Shown here: positions 48,920-61,864 of the stretch, piece after piece
Position numbering within the stretch: the stretch's first letter is position 1
Layout of the letters: every line of letters starts with the position of its first letter
Position numbers and translations under genes: made by a program
Notes under the pieces: model-generated
Databases searched by the model: none
The model's input: the letters and a program-made list of their open reading frames with translations, nothing else
Told to the model about the DNA's origin: nothing
Assembly: GCF_000711695.1 (NCBI RefSeq)
Contig: NW_013546953.1
Location: 34,618 to 98,617 of the forward strand
Length of the DNA: 64,000 bases
Direction of reading: 5' to 3'
Source: Tilletiaria anomala UBC 951
Lineage: Eukaryota; Basidiomycota; Exobasidiomycetes; Georgefischeriales; Tilletiariaceae

Positions 48920-50818
48920 ATGGAAGACGTTTTGCACTGCAACCGGCTCGAGTGTCGCAAGAACTTGGGCTCAGAGGGTATTGACGCTTCAAAAAGCTAT
49001 CAAAGCAGCATATGATCGCCGTACTGACACTTCAAAGATCTGCTCTGCGCACTGAATGGTCTACATATAGGTCAAGCTGTGGTCACAACCTGCTCGCGTA
49101 AGGACGGCGCCGCACTGGACCTAGCTTGTATTTATCGGCCCTGACTGGCTTGCTTGCAGACATCTTTTGCCGTAAGACCAGGCGTGGCCATGTGCATTCT
49201 CCACAGCACGACGCACCATGCCCATTCCTGAACTATGGTAATCCCTGACCTTTGCGTCCCCTGCTGCTAAAGTCACCTGCGCCAACAAGTACTTCACCGA
49301 AACCAGATCCTGCCCGGCTTGTGAGGCCTCTCTCGATCAGCCCGACGATGTCGTCGTCTCTTTTCTCAACCCCAGCGCCGATTATAGGACGGTGCGCGGC
49401 TCAGACCTTTCTTAGAATCAGCGCGCCACTCTGAGACCCAAAACTGCCCGTATTGGTGCCATGTCATGACTGAAAAGCTGACTGTATGCGCCCAATTTGC
49501 AGTCCGTACTCGCAGGGTTGGCCCCAGGAATCGTCATGGAAATCGCTAGCCGTAGCTTGAGCTTCTGGCAGTATCAATGCAGCCAAGAAGTGCCTTTAGA
49601 CATTCTTCAATCGAGCCGCGCCACGGCCTGTTGACGCTTCTCCATGCTCCAACCCAATCTCTGTCCCTTCTCTCGTTTCCCCTGTCAATACCTTCTGACC
49701 GTTCTCAACAGGCGATGTTTCAACGCTTGGTCCTTAAGAATGCTCAAGAGAGGGCTACGACTCTTGAGGCCCAACTGCGCACGACGATCAGCGAAGGTGT
49801 GTGCAGTCAGACATCGCCAAAATCGGCTTCAGCCAGGTATTTGTGGGGGGAGGGGGTCTGAATGCAAGTTATCTCCTTCTTACAGCCAACAACCAACTCG
49901 CTGTGTTGCAGACGAAAGTCAATGGTACGTCCGTACCGGATGCGCCCATTATATACGCATGCTTGACTTAGAGCACGCCCCGCCTGGTGCTTCTCAGACC
50001 TGACACAGGAGGTCAAAGGGGAGAAGAGAGTGTCATACGAACTGAGGGAGAAGCTTCGCTCCGCGAGCAAAGACTATGAACGCTTGAAAGTATGTGGCTA
50101 ATCGGCAGACTTACTGTATGCTGGTGACCGAAGGCTCAACTTGTGCTCTTAGGCTCAGCTCGATCGTAACATGCGCCAGTCTCTCATTCCCGGCCGTACA
50201 CCGGGTGCTATGCTCTCTGAAGCAGCTGCTAATGTCATTCAGCAACCAAAACCCGTGCACGCAACCCCTGCTCGCTTCTATCCTTCTCAAACGCAAATGG
50301 CCCGCAATCGCACATCACCGGTCGCTCAAGGCGGAGGCGGAAGCACTGCCAATTCTGGAGCCGCTAATGGCTCGACGGTTGGAGGCCTTGCACATGCACC
50401 GGCGAGCATCTGGCAAGCGCAAGCTCAAGCTCAGACGTTCTCTGCCGACGGCATTCATTTTGCGGGACCGAACACGTTTACGAGAAGCAACAGTTGTCGC
50501 AGGAGCACCCCTCGCTCGGCATCTGGCGATCATCACGCAGGCGCAGGAGATGTTATCATGCACGGACGCTTCGACAATCGCAGGACTGCTGTTCCGGTCA
50601 AAGTGAGCTGTGGCGAGTTTCTGCGGAAGATGAGTGCCCTGATATAACATGCGACGTTTCTACAGCGCACGCCCTCGCGCACACCATCTCGCAACACTTC
50701 CCACTCCAACTCCGACGTGCTTCAAAGTTCGCGTGCAAGCAATGGTCCTCTGGTCACGCCCAAGACCACGAGGACAACCAAGCCGAGCCTAAATGAATTC
50801 TTCCATTTGGACCGTTGA
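48920..50818 (+). CDS. HEI10/CCNB1IP1-type RING protein (meiotic crossover factor)
   Basis: Ten exons: 48920-48977, 49071-49097, 49160-49171, 49273-49391, 49503-49589, 49712-49796, 49886-49924, 49998-50089, 50153-50602 and 50666-50818; 373 residues. The RING begins CNRLECR and continues VVTTCSHIFC, then CANKYF and SCPACE. Exon 3 is only 12 nt and finishes the HIFC core. The next stretch, PDDVVVSFLNPSADYRT then LAGLAPGIVMEIASRSLSFW, is diagnostic for HEI10/CCNB1IP1. A coiled coil of about 100 residues follows (exons 6-8), then a Ser/Thr/Pro/Arg-rich tail. Homologues are SUMO or ubiquitin ligases that mark crossover sites on the synaptonemal complex. All nine introns keep frame. It ends 41 bp from the stop of the converging metallopeptidase gene. 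Confidence 0.88.
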
Positions 50819-50859
50819 ACGTGTCATCAGTTCAACTTCAGCAGTGTAGCGGAATATTG

Positions 50860-53800
50860 CTAAGCAGAACACTCAGAGCCAGAGGTACCAGTGTAGCTAC
50901 CGCTGCCCTCTTCGCTGCCGTCGTCGCCAAGGTCTAGGTCCTGCGTCTCCATCTCGTAGCCAACCGCAGTGAGCGCATCTGCAATCTCCTGGGTCCGACT
51001 CGGGGTGCTCGCAATGGCGCAGATCGAAGTGTCCGGATCGAAAATTGGCAACACATACTTCTTGAGCGCCTCGCGCACTGCGGGCAATGTGACACTCTGT
51101 AAATGGGGAAAAGCCAAACATGATCAATATTTGAAATCATGCTAGAGGGCCATCAAACATTTACGCACGCCAGTCTCTTCAAGAAGCCGTTTGCCTCTGT
51201 TCTTGCCAGTACCCTTCATGACCGAATCGATGAAGCTTTCTGAAGCGGCCGCTCCGACGGTCCCTTCGCTATCAGCAACGCTGAAGTGCAAGCTCGACTT
51301 CGCGCTCTCGACTGTGGTCTCGTCAAGCTTCATCTCGCCGCTCGCCAAGGCCTGAATGACCTTGCGCGCCTCTAGAAAAGCTTTGGCAGAATCCGGCGAA
51401 CGATATAGCGAAAAGCTGATCAGCTGCGATTCGGGGTCGCTGCTGATGGATGCTCCGTAAGCCCTATTTGCAGATACGTAATATGTCAGTCAAAAGTCGG
51501 AACTCAGAGCCTTAACAGGTCACTCACAAGCCTGCGCCGCGGATGAACCGCCAGAGGTAGGATTCCATAGCATTGAGCACAGCAACCGCAACTACTACCG
51601 CCGCATTGTCCGGGTGTTGGTAGTCCTCAATACCGCGGGCGGTAAAGTAGGCGTAGGAGCTCTCGATCGTAGGAAGCGAGCAGACCAGACCCTGTGTGAC
51701 GAAAACACCAAAGATCCTGTTAGTGTTATAGGAGGGCACAACTTGGAAGGCAAGGCGCTCACCTTTTTAAAGGGCATCTTGCCGATAGGCGTCAGCACGT
51801 TTCGCGCCCACTGCACTGGAAGAGTGTCTTGTGGCTGCCAACCTGTGACGAAGTTCTTCCTGAAGCTGTCACGTGGAGCCTTGAGAGATAGGACGTCGCC
51901 CGCAACGGAGACGCGCATGTTCTCCGGGCGGAAGATCGTAGATCGTATCTGCTCAAACATGGCAACCACCTTATCTGGCTCGTCTGCCAGCAGCTGCGTG
52001 ACCTCCGGAAGCGAACGAGATTGCTCAATGACAGTGTTAGCCGCACTGGATGAGCGCGACACATCTCGCGTCAGCTGCCTCAGCAAGGCGGCCGAGATGC
52101 TACGGCCGTCACGTTTCTGCTCTGGCAGTGATTGAATGAGCTTCGCCGCTGCGACCCGCAGCCGCTCAACGGCAAATTCGCCGCCCCATACCAAGTCGCG
52201 GAGCCAGGCGATCGCATTTTCGTAGTTCTCCTTTGGAACCTTCAGGTCGATGCAGATGTTCTCCGAAAAGCCATAGCCGACGCCGAGCGACGCCTCGTAC
52301 TCGAGCGTGTCCTCGTCGAGTAACTTGATCACCTCCTCATACGAAAGCTTCTGCCCACTGCCGTCCTGTTTTGTGACGGGGAGGAGGAAGAGAGTCGAGA
52401 GGAAAAGAGTAATGTGTGGTCGCAGCTCCGCGGACAGGTTTGCGGTCGAAAAAATGAGGCTGACGGTCAAGAACGCTGAGGTCACGTCTATCTCGAAGGG
52501 ATAAAATGCGGGTCAACTGCGTCTCCTCCTGAGGTTTCTACCGAATACCCACGATCGAATTGCACAAAGAAGGGCAAAGAAGCACCGTCAGCATCGACAT
52601 GCGCCTGTACCTTTCTATCCAGTTCGGAAATATTTGCGCTTGGAGGCATTGGAGACTTGGCTGTCGGCAGGTTTCTCGCAGTTCCCACTGAAATCCACTG
52701 GATGCTGTCTACGCCTGGGATCTTGAAGCGGCTGAGCATGTCGGACGGAAATTCCTTATCGTTCTCCTTCTTCGCAAGTTCAAGCTTCTCTTCGAGTTTC
52801 TGGAGGCCAGCTTCGCCAAGCTCCTTCTTGCGCGACTCAACCAGTTCTTTCGTGTCTGCACGCAGCTTGTCCGCTAGTAGTGCCGATGGTCGGCCGATGA
52901 CAACCAGACGCGCGCCGTCGACGAAATACCGTGTGAGCACATCTACCCATTGCTCCGATGTCCACGTGTCTAAGATATCGAAACGTCGCATGTCGTCCAT
53001 GGCCTTGTCTAGGTCGGATCCGTCACGCTTCCCGTAGAGAAAGTCGGCCTGGCCGTAGACATCAAGCGAGATTAGTCGAGCCTGCAATGGCAAGACCGTG
53101 AAGAGGAACATGGCTTGAAGCACTCACAATGAGGACATCGGCAAAAGAGTCCGCAGGCTTGGTCTCCAGATGGCTAAGCAGCTTTAATCGATCTCGCTTG
53201 ATTACCGTCTTCATACGATCCATGTCGATCCCTTTCTCCGCAACCTTGTTAAGAAGCACAACCAGTTCTCCATCGAGCGTGTCTAAGCGCTCCATCGGCA
53301 CGCTGGAGAAGTACGCATAGAGCGTGGTGACGCCCGCCTTGTCTGCGCTGCCGAACGACACGTCCGTGCAGTAGGGGTCGTCGCGCTCGACAAAGGCATG
53401 CTGGACGGGTGATACAGCGTTCTCGGTCAGGTAGGTGCTCAACACACTGATTGCCTCGTTCTGGAGCCACTCGTCGATCGTGGGACCGAGCCAGGTGATC
53501 TCTACCTCGCCCATGCTCTCGTCCTTTTCGGGAAACTCGACGACAGCCGTGCGCCGGTCTCTGCGGTTGGGTCTTGCATCTGCTTGTACATTCTCTTCGC
53601 CTGCCGCTTTCCCTGGGATTGCCTCGATGGTGGGCGGTACGGCTGAAGAAGTCTCGAGAAAAGGGCGCTTCCAGCCGGGCGGTCCACGCACGCCAAAAGC
53701 GAGATGCTTACCCACGAGCTTCTGCTCGACGGGTGCAACGGCGTCGAGCAGCGCTTGGCGATCCAAGGGCCCACAGATGACGAGGGCAGCGTTATGAGGC

Positions 53801-54713
53801 GCATAATACGTCTGGTGGTACTGTCGGATCTCTTCGATGGACAGCACGCGCAGGGCTGACATGAGCCCGCCCGTCTCGCTCCGGTACGCCGAGCTGGGCG
53901 GGTAGAGCAGGCGCTGCGTCTTGAGCTCCATCAGGTCGCCGCTTGTGTTCTCACGGCCCTGCATCTCCGAGAAGACGACGCCTGCATCCTCGCCTTTGCC
54001 GTTGATGTGGTACACCTCGGTCACGAAGCCAGCGTCGGTCAGCGTGGGGAAAAAGACATGGTCGAGGTAGACGGGAAGCATGCGTAGGAACCCATCGGAG
54101 CCAGCCGTTGTCAACGTGTAGCCTGAGGTGCATGATTTGAGTTCAGCTGGTTGACTTGTGGACAGTTGGATACTCTTTCATCATGACTTACAAGTCTCAG
54201 TCCCTGATGTCCAAGCATTTGTCCCTTGCGCAAAAGCTCGATTCGCCAGGCTGTCGAGTACGCCTTTGTAGGGATATTGTTCACTACCGAGAAATACCAA
54301 GTGTTCAAGCGTGTGTGGGACCTTTGGAAAATAACACATGGTGTCAGTGTTGGAAGTTTGTACCGCTGAAAATCTCCCCGCCTTTACTCACACCACTGTC
54401 ATTAAAGATCTCGGACGCCACTGTGATATAGCTGTTGAGCAGTGGACCTATTTCACAAATGTGAAGTGAGACGGTTGGGATGAGCATTTTTTCCATTGCG
54501 CTGAAAGTAGTCGATCTCGAAAGATCCATTACACCTACTTTCAAAATTGGCCCAAATGACGGTTAAGCCGGTGACCCGCGAGACCCACTTCTCAACGCTC
54601 ATGTTTGGTGCATAGTCTAGCATCACTCTCCTGATGAGATCGAAGTTGCCTTGCGTCTCAGCGGCACTTGGCCCATCTTGAGCAGCATTCTGCTGCACTT
54701 GTGCTTGTGTCAT
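50860..54713 (-). CDS. M16C zinc metallopeptidase (Sdd3/Mug138-like)
   Basis: Nine exons: 54713-54539, 54447-54392, 54321-54192, 54122-53128, 53081-52553, 52487-51763, 51691-51528, 51463-51169 and 51096-50860; 1101 residues. The inverted zinc motif HxxEH reads HTLEH in exon 3, followed by LVFLGSEQYPYKGVLD and NAWT, the insulinase-family signature. Upstream NFDLIRRVMLDYAP and VTGLTVIW are typical of this clade. The second half is the usual inactive repeat. Homologues include yeast YOL098C and fission yeast mug138; substrates are unknown. The C terminus is acidic and Ser/Gly-rich. The chosen ATG at 54713 precedes the conserved start. An in-frame ATG at 54914 would add 67 residues and might encode a targeting sequence. 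Confidence 0.9.
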
Positions 54714-56777
54714 GCCCGCTTCTTCCGTGGCGAATGTACAGAGTTTCTGTGAACGCAAGCTGCGTATTCGCATGTGAGAAGGCGAAGAGAAGAATACCGA
54801 AGGCCGTTTACCAGCAACCGCAGCCTTGGTGTGCGTGTGACGGGTGACAAACGTGTACGAGGGTGGCTTCCTGCAGATGGTCAAACGAAGGGATGTCGAC
54901 AAGAAGGTCGGCATGTACCACGAGGGTCGTGCTTGGCTTAGGTTCGCTGGTTCACTGCGTCCGATGGTACTTCTCCGGTTTTAACACTTTTCAAGTGCGA
55001 AACCACCCAACAGCCTATCAGTGCCCAATCGTCTTGAGTCGTTCTATGATATACGTTTCCCCCGATTAGAATAACAGCATGGAGAAGCACGCCTTGGTTT
55101 GGCTACGCTCCCACACGGTCTGATGTGAGAAGAGATGGTGATGCTGACACCGATGACTGCGACGTGTGACTCCGATACATAGGGCAAGTCTGGATACTCT
55201 CAGAAATTTTAGGGTTCCCTTTAAAGTGCAGAGAGTTAAGCATTTTGCGGGAACCCTACCTCAAGCCTGGATCACATGATCCCGTGATCGTTCAGATTCC
55301 TGGAACAACATTGGGAAACCGACCTTGCATCAGTCCCCAATCCCGATCGTTGAGATCATTCATAGCCCATGTTGGGCCGCCGATGTACCCTAAACTCGCA
55401 CCTGGAATTCCCGGCTCGCCGCACGAAGCTTGCAATGTAAGGCGCGCCGCCGAAGAGTTGACAAGAGCAAGCTGCAAAGTCCTGAGATGTCCATTTCTCC
55501 AGGGTCCAGGGTCCAGGGTTCAAATGCAGAACACCACAACAAAAGAAGACAGTGCCAAAAGCGAGGGAGCAGATGAGGGAACAGGGCTATGTGAAGAAAC
55601 TGGGAATGACTGGGATCTCGCAGCCCTGGAGCCTCAAGCAACCTATTGGAGGCAGGATGATGAGTACCGAGTAGGGATGAGCAAGTGGCTTTGGGGGAGG
55701 GAAAGCTAGATCAGCCTGGCTCTGGGCATGAGGGCTGGGGGGGAAGACAGCAGGCAGCAAAGCAAGGTCTTTTTGGTCCCAGGTGGAATGCATGCGGCTT
55801 GTGCAGTGCCGCTTCATAGTCACTCCGACTGGGTGCGCATAGGCCATGCCCCACTCTTCCCGAAGGTCTGGGTCTCAGTCCAGACGCTAGGCTCGAGTGG
55901 GTAGGGAGGGCAATTAGACAGTGTGGCCCGGGCATACCCAACCATGCCGGCACTGCGCCACTTTGCATTATGCGTGATCTTTAACAGTCTGAAGCAGGGT
56001 GTCACCGTGGTCGCATGACGCCAGTCTCCTTTCGCCCCCCCTTTTGGGACTTCGGGAATCTGGGCATCAGACAGAGATAGTCGGCCTTAGTGCACTGGTG
56101 CCTGTGCAGCTTCCCATTGGTTGTTATGACAGGTTACACCTGCTCCAGAAATGTCTCACGTCTGGTTCGTTTTGGTTATGTCATCCGCTTTGCGACATCG
56201 AACGGGTTTCCTGCCGGTAATAGCATCGCAGCATCCATCTTCCAGCGGTAAGACAATCATGTGGCAGGGCGAGACGGGCAGCGCCTGGCGAGAGCGAACG
56301 AGCTACCGAGAGTCTGCGCAAGAGTTGATGCGTGAAGAGAAGCTGTCGGAGCGGTGCAAGCCTATTCGTTGCCTATCCCCCCAGCTGGCTGGCCATCCCG
56401 GAAACCGACTCATCTCCTAGCTCTTTTCAACATTGAACACTTCCTCCAGTAGGAGAAAGGGTTATGCTGCCATCTAATCTTTAGGCGCGTCATATCAATG
56501 CATTATCGTCGAGTACATGCAGAAGAACTCTTACCTTTGATCACGTCAGTGTCATTGGGTCTGGCTATCGACTGCACATCCTACGAGTGTCTGGTGGGCT
56601 CCGTCCGGCATCGGAACTCGCGGTTGACTCGACACAACTTTCCAGGCGATCAGCGCCTCCCCGCGGTAGGCTGTAGCACGACACGCAGAGTCGCTCGCTC
56701 CTATGGTCTGCAACGTCCCACCCCTCTTGGTCAGCCTTGACAGAGTCGGGCTTACGACAAGCGGAGTGCACGAAAAG
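54714..56777. other. Divergent intergenic region, about 2 kb
   Basis: Contains promoters of the metallopeptidase and of the Zn2Cys6 regulator. Short frames only. A small CCAGGGT tandem run lies near 55500-55517. Such long upstream regions are common for fungal regulators. Confidence 0.5.
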
Positions 56778-59700
56778 ATGGCGCCCAAGAACACGAGCTC
56801 GACCGATTACCCTGCGTTCCAGCTCGCCTCGACAGCCGAGGCGACCAAGTCACATTCAGACCACGCCTTACGTCTTCAGCGTCTCCTGCGGCCCAACCCC
56901 GACGTCAACCAGCCAGGCAAGCGACCCTGTGACCGATGCCGCTCGTTCAAGGTCAAATGCAGTCGCACTGTACCTTGTACACGCTGCACCAAGGCAAAGC
57001 AACCCTGCACGCATGACATCCCCGTCATGAAGGCGGGCCGCATCACGCTTCAAGAGATGGCCGCGTTCAGCCACATGGGCATCCCTTATGTCACATTCCG
57101 GCAGCGCCTCCGCGTCAACAGTGCTAAGGCGAAGGGTGTCGAGGGGGAGAGCGGTGGTGGGTCGCTGGCGAGCGCGCAGGCGGGCGCCTCCTTCAGCTCC
57201 GAAAGACATCGGGTTGGTCGCAGCAGTAGCGTCTCCAGTAGTTGCAGCGCAAGCAGTTCGCACACGTACGCTAGCAGAGGAGAAACAGCAGCAGGCCTTG
57301 TAGTAGCCGACGGTGACACCGAAGCAGGTCCTGGGACCAGCGCTGCAACAGCGCTGAGGCGAGCTGCACTGGTGGCTGCGGCATCCTCCTCCTATTCGGC
57401 TCTTTCGGACTGTAGCTTCGATTCCGAGATGTCCAGCACTTCATCCGTCCTCTCAGCAGCCAGCACGACGATTGCAAAGGCAGCCTGCATGGGGACACAG
57501 CCCAATACCGCAAACCCCGGTTTCACCCGCCTCCATTTTGCTGGCGCTAGCAGCCCGTCCAAGCACCCGAATGCTGCACTCGGTAGCGGTAGTCAGCACC
57601 CTTCCCACCATTTAGCACCTCATGCAGGCGACCACCAGGCATTGGCGGCGATACATGCCATCACACCCGGCCCTGTGCCCGGAGCAGGCGGGGATGACAA
57701 CTCACCCTCGACGGCCTCCGAGCCATTGATCGAGACGCCAAGTAAGAGCGTCCCCGATGATCCGCTCTCTTGGCTTGATGACTTGCACCTCGTTCCATCT
57801 TCTGGCCACAAGCACTTCTCGCACAGGTCACCACCGCAGCACGCCTCTGTGGCCGGGAACAGTTGGGCAGGACCTTCATCAGCAATCAAGGACAAACCCC
57901 TTCAAGCGCAGCACGCACACTCTTCCTCTCGCGATCCAGCGCTCGGTCCGAGCAGCGGCGTTGGTGGCGTCAGCAGCGCGGAAGCGCATGCGTACCCCTG
58001 GACACTCAATTACCGCGTGCCGGTCCTGGAGCGCAGCACGCAGGACGTCGCGCACCCGCTCGCACTGGCCGTCCCGCCGCTCTTCCGGCGCTACCCGTCG
58101 AAGGCGGATGGCTTGCGTGCGCTGCACCACATGCATGAGCAGCAGGGCAGCGCAGTCGGACATCTGGTCGATCCGGAGCCTTTGCGCCCGGCTATCACAC
58201 GCCGTTCGCTTTCAAATCCAAGCCTCTCGAGGTGGGAGATAGCGTGCTGAGGATGAACCCTCGCAAAACGCATGTTTTACTCTTGGATCATCTTGGGTGC
58301 GTAGCAGGCTTGGTGCCCTTGTAAGCTGGCTATATGCTGACTCTTTGCCTTGATGACGTTGCAATTCAGTCTCATCCAGGCCGTCTCGATCGCAGAGTGC
58401 AGCCTTGATTTCAGGACGTTGTTTAACCAGCGGTGGCATACGCTCGGGCCCGGTGGCATAGCCCTCAGTCCTCCCTGGGAGACCTTGAGTCGGGAGAACG
58501 AGACGAGCTACACCATCTGGCCCGAAGTCTCGCTGCAGACTATACTTGCTGCGATGCAGCAGGCACCGGTGTGGGAGGCGATGACGGCGGCAACGGCAGT
58601 GCATCAGCCCGGAGGCCGTATGGCCAAGCAAGACGGGCCATCAAGTGCAGTAAATGGCGGCGTGGGCAGCAAAAGCAATGAGCCGAAAAGGCGACGGAGC
58701 AGTGCTACTTCTGGCGTCTCCGCGAGCGATGTATACGCTCAGGCCAGACTAGAGTGGCACGTGGACTCTTGCAAACAAGCACAGCGCTTGCTCTCCAACC
58801 CCGCCGCTGCTCACCTAATCGAGATCGAGTATTGCGAGAAGAGTCAGTTCGCTTTTTTCCAGGGTTCGATCATTAACACGTACCTTCAAGACGCTGTCGC
58901 AGGCTACCAGCAGCAGACGATTGCTGAGAGAGAGATGCGTGACACACCCGCAGAGAACCCCGTTCCCCGCAGCGGTAAGCGGCCCACATTAAGCGCCAAC
59001 TCGGCCGGGCAGCTGCTGGCACGAGCAGAGACGCGCCATCGGCTGGCACTGCTACTTAGTCTGCTCGTTGCATGCGCACAGTACATCGGACCACTGGAGC
59101 TGCAAGTCGACTCGGTGTGTACGTCCCTCTCGACGTGGGAGTTTGCGTTTACGGCAATGAAGCTGGCCTGGCGCCTACTGCAACCCCGTTCGCCGGATGG
59201 GATCTACAGAGTGGAGGAAGTCAGCCTTGAGGTCCTCGTCGCGCTTACCCATCTCGTCGATGCGATCAGGACGCACCCACAGCATACGGACATGAGCCAT
59301 GTTGTAAAGCGTCTCATCGCACATCCTGCGACATATGATAAGATCATGTCCGACACCGAAGGCCATCCCCAGCGTCGAGAAACATGGAAGCGACTACTAG
59401 GGTGAGCATATGGGCCTGTTGCCGTGTGTATGTGTGCAAAACAAGAGTGTGGTAGCTAACATCTTATTTGCGCGCTATGGGCAGGTTTCACTTGCGTGAG
59501 GTCGTTGCTTACCGACTCTGGCAGCGAAGGCAATTGGGCCTGCGATTCGGCCCCATGCTGCGTCCACTGGGCAATTTGGTCACGCTCCCTGGTGAACTGG
59601 TGGACGAGAATTTAGGAGGGGGGCTTTTCCGGCAGCGCGCACGCTATGAGATCGCAGCGATTGAGCTCGACCTGCTCAACGAAGAGCTACTTGACTCGTC

Positions 59701-60359
59701 CTTGTTGGAGCCGTTGCCGGGTCCGGAGCATGTCGAGGCTCGAAGGAGGCTGGCGATGCGGAGAGAACACGATGGGCAGATGTTCTACGAGCGCTTACTG
59801 CTCTTGCAACAACAGACCTTATGTGTCGATGCCGACATTCCGCCCATGCCGCCTGGAGGCTACAGCACGGCGTACTTAGACCCGCTCTTTTATCAGCGGC
59901 ACTGCTCCGAGAAAGCACTTTCGGCGTTTGCGCTGACATTGGATCTGATCGTCGCTGCTTTGAAGGTGGGTTTTGCCCGCAGAATGGTGAAGAATGCAGC
60001 GAAGTACGAGCAAGCTGTGCTGACATTCGATGTTGCTTGGGCTCGTTGCACTTGTGCGTCACAGGAGATCGACGCCGAAGGCCTGAGTCAGACTTTGGAG
60101 GACCATCTCTGCGGCATGCCCCCCAGCATTGATCTGAAAATTTCCCGCACGGGCGAGTGAGTAAAAGGAGGCATCTCCCACCACAGAGCCGGTGTTAGTA
60201 TCTGACGGACACAGATGGCTGACCTTTGAACTTGCTGCCGTTGTCAGATGGCTCATGACGTCCGCCACCCATGTGGAGACGAACCGATATGGAGCCAACA
60301 GACGCCAGAACCGTAGGAAGGCCCCTAGTCCAGCCGCCATGGCCATGGTAACACATTGA
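56778..60359 (+). CDS. Zn2Cys6 fungal transcription factor
   Basis: Four exons: 56778-58231, 58370-59401, 59485-60156 and 60248-60359, giving 1089 residues. The DNA-binding cluster has cysteines at 51, 54, 61, 67, 70 and 77, spacing C-X2-C-X6-C-X5-C-X2-C-X6-C, as in Gal4-type regulators. A Ser/Ala/Gly-rich linker of several hundred residues follows. Exons 2 and 3 hold a mostly helical region (LIQAVSIAECSLDFRTLFNQ onward) that would be the effector or middle-homology region. Exon 3 can also be read to a TGA at 60158-60160, but a GTGAGT donor there and a TTGTCAG acceptor extend the frame 37 codons, so the last exon is likely. The target pathway is unknown. The nearest downstream gene is the secreted repeat protein 3.4 kb away. 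Confidence 0.88.
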
Positions 60360-61864
60360 GCCCAGTGCCACGCTTGCTTTTATTTAGCTCGTGTGCAAGT
60401 CGGCACCTTCCTCGTTTCCATCTCCTCTTGCGACAGGCTTTCCATTGCTTAATCTTTGTACTTGGTGCCGTTGCCTTGCACTCGTGTTGTATCAATCACA
60501 GTCAATCTGGAAAATTCGGCCCGAAAGCCTTGCGCCGCGCCTTTTTGAGTTCTGACTTCATCTTTGACCTAGTGCCGACAATATAAACTCACGTGCGTCG
60601 ATTCATCCGCCCAAGCTTGCCACACGTGCATGAGCGCTGGAGATCTAAGGCCTGAGAGAAGAACACATGACGAAGGCAAGCAGATTTTTGATGCTCGTGC
60701 CCCTGTTCCAACTGGAGTTAGGACTTCTTCGGGCTCCAAAAAAGCGTGTACCGTGCTGAAGCCTCAAATGCAGCGCTGGTACTCGGGATAGCTCGCGGCA
60801 AGTGAGCTTGTAAACCCAGTTTCTTGCAGAAGAGTGAGCTCGATAATGTGTGAATGTATCTAAAAGGGAGCAGGCAGTTAATCCCCATGTGCGGCACGGT
60901 CTAAAGTACCCATCATTCCGCACTCTCCACGAGATGACGCCCGCACAGCTAGGGGTATCTAGCGGCCAGGCAGGTCGATCTTGGCTCTGAGACCCCTCGC
61001 TTTTCGAGCAGAGGGGAAGAAACTCAAGCCAAAAATGCCACGAAGCCCATCATTGCCCAATGCCATTGATGATGGATGCCAAGTGGTCGACTCGCTACGA
61101 TGGAAAAGGGACATGTGATTCGACCATTCGACGATTCGAGGCTCTGCTCTGCTCTACGCGGCTGAACATGCCACCCCCCTCCCAAATCTTCGACCGAGGT
61201 ACGCAAAGCAGCAGGGCATCCCTTCAACGATTCGATAAGTGAGGCTAGGCGTGTACGTTGCACAGGTGCAAGTGTATTTCCAAGTGTCACGACGACGGAA
61301 AGCAGCGGTGGCCGCGGGGCTTGGCGTTTGGCCCAATCTCCGGGGGCAAGGATACGATTCATTTCGAAGGGTAAACTCGACACTTTGGTCTAGAAGAGAG
61401 TGAGAGCACTGTGAATGCGATCTCTGTGAGTCGGGTCTAGGCCTTATACAACAAGCAGTCTTGGCCCACATTGATCTTCTTCGCGTATGCAGACGCTTCA
61501 CCGCGTCTGCTACATGGAGCGAGGGCACACGAAGGTCCCTCTGCAGGAACAGCGAGGGTTCTAAGGAATTACCGAAATCTCTCTCTGCCCACGGAGGCTC
61601 CGAAACACCAGCGTGTCACGGAAATTTGTCGCCCCCTGGCAATCTCGGGACATGAGGCGTTTTTTGCCCAGTGCCAACGGCGCTAGCGATCCCAAAGCTG
61701 CCAAATGTTCATACTCTTGTCTCAGCTTAATCAAGAGCACCGACGCTGACCCCTGCAACAATCACGGCAAGGGGCTGGAAAGAAAGAAAGAAAGATAGTC
61801 AACACCAGCGCCACGAGCGCGGCTCACTTCCTCGGCGGCGGCGAGCGAGAGCCGAACATTTGAT
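60360..61864. other. Gene-poor region, left part
   Basis: About 1.5 kb with no credible frame on either strand after the Zn2Cys6 gene. Confidence 0.5.

Noticed and set aside
55490-55530. GGGTTCAAATG resembling a tRNA T-arm
   Set aside because: No matching acceptor stem, anticodon arm or A box could be folded around it.
55245-55709. 154-codon plus-strand frame between the metallopeptidase and the Zn2Cys6 gene
   Set aside because: No domain, short tandem CCAGGGT repeats inside, overlapped by equally open minus-strand frames.
59485-60160. Ending the Zn2Cys6 regulator at the TGA at 60158-60160
   Set aside because: A strong GTGAGT donor overlaps that stop and a TTGTCAG acceptor restores the frame for 37 more codons, so the splice is preferred; cDNA would settle it.
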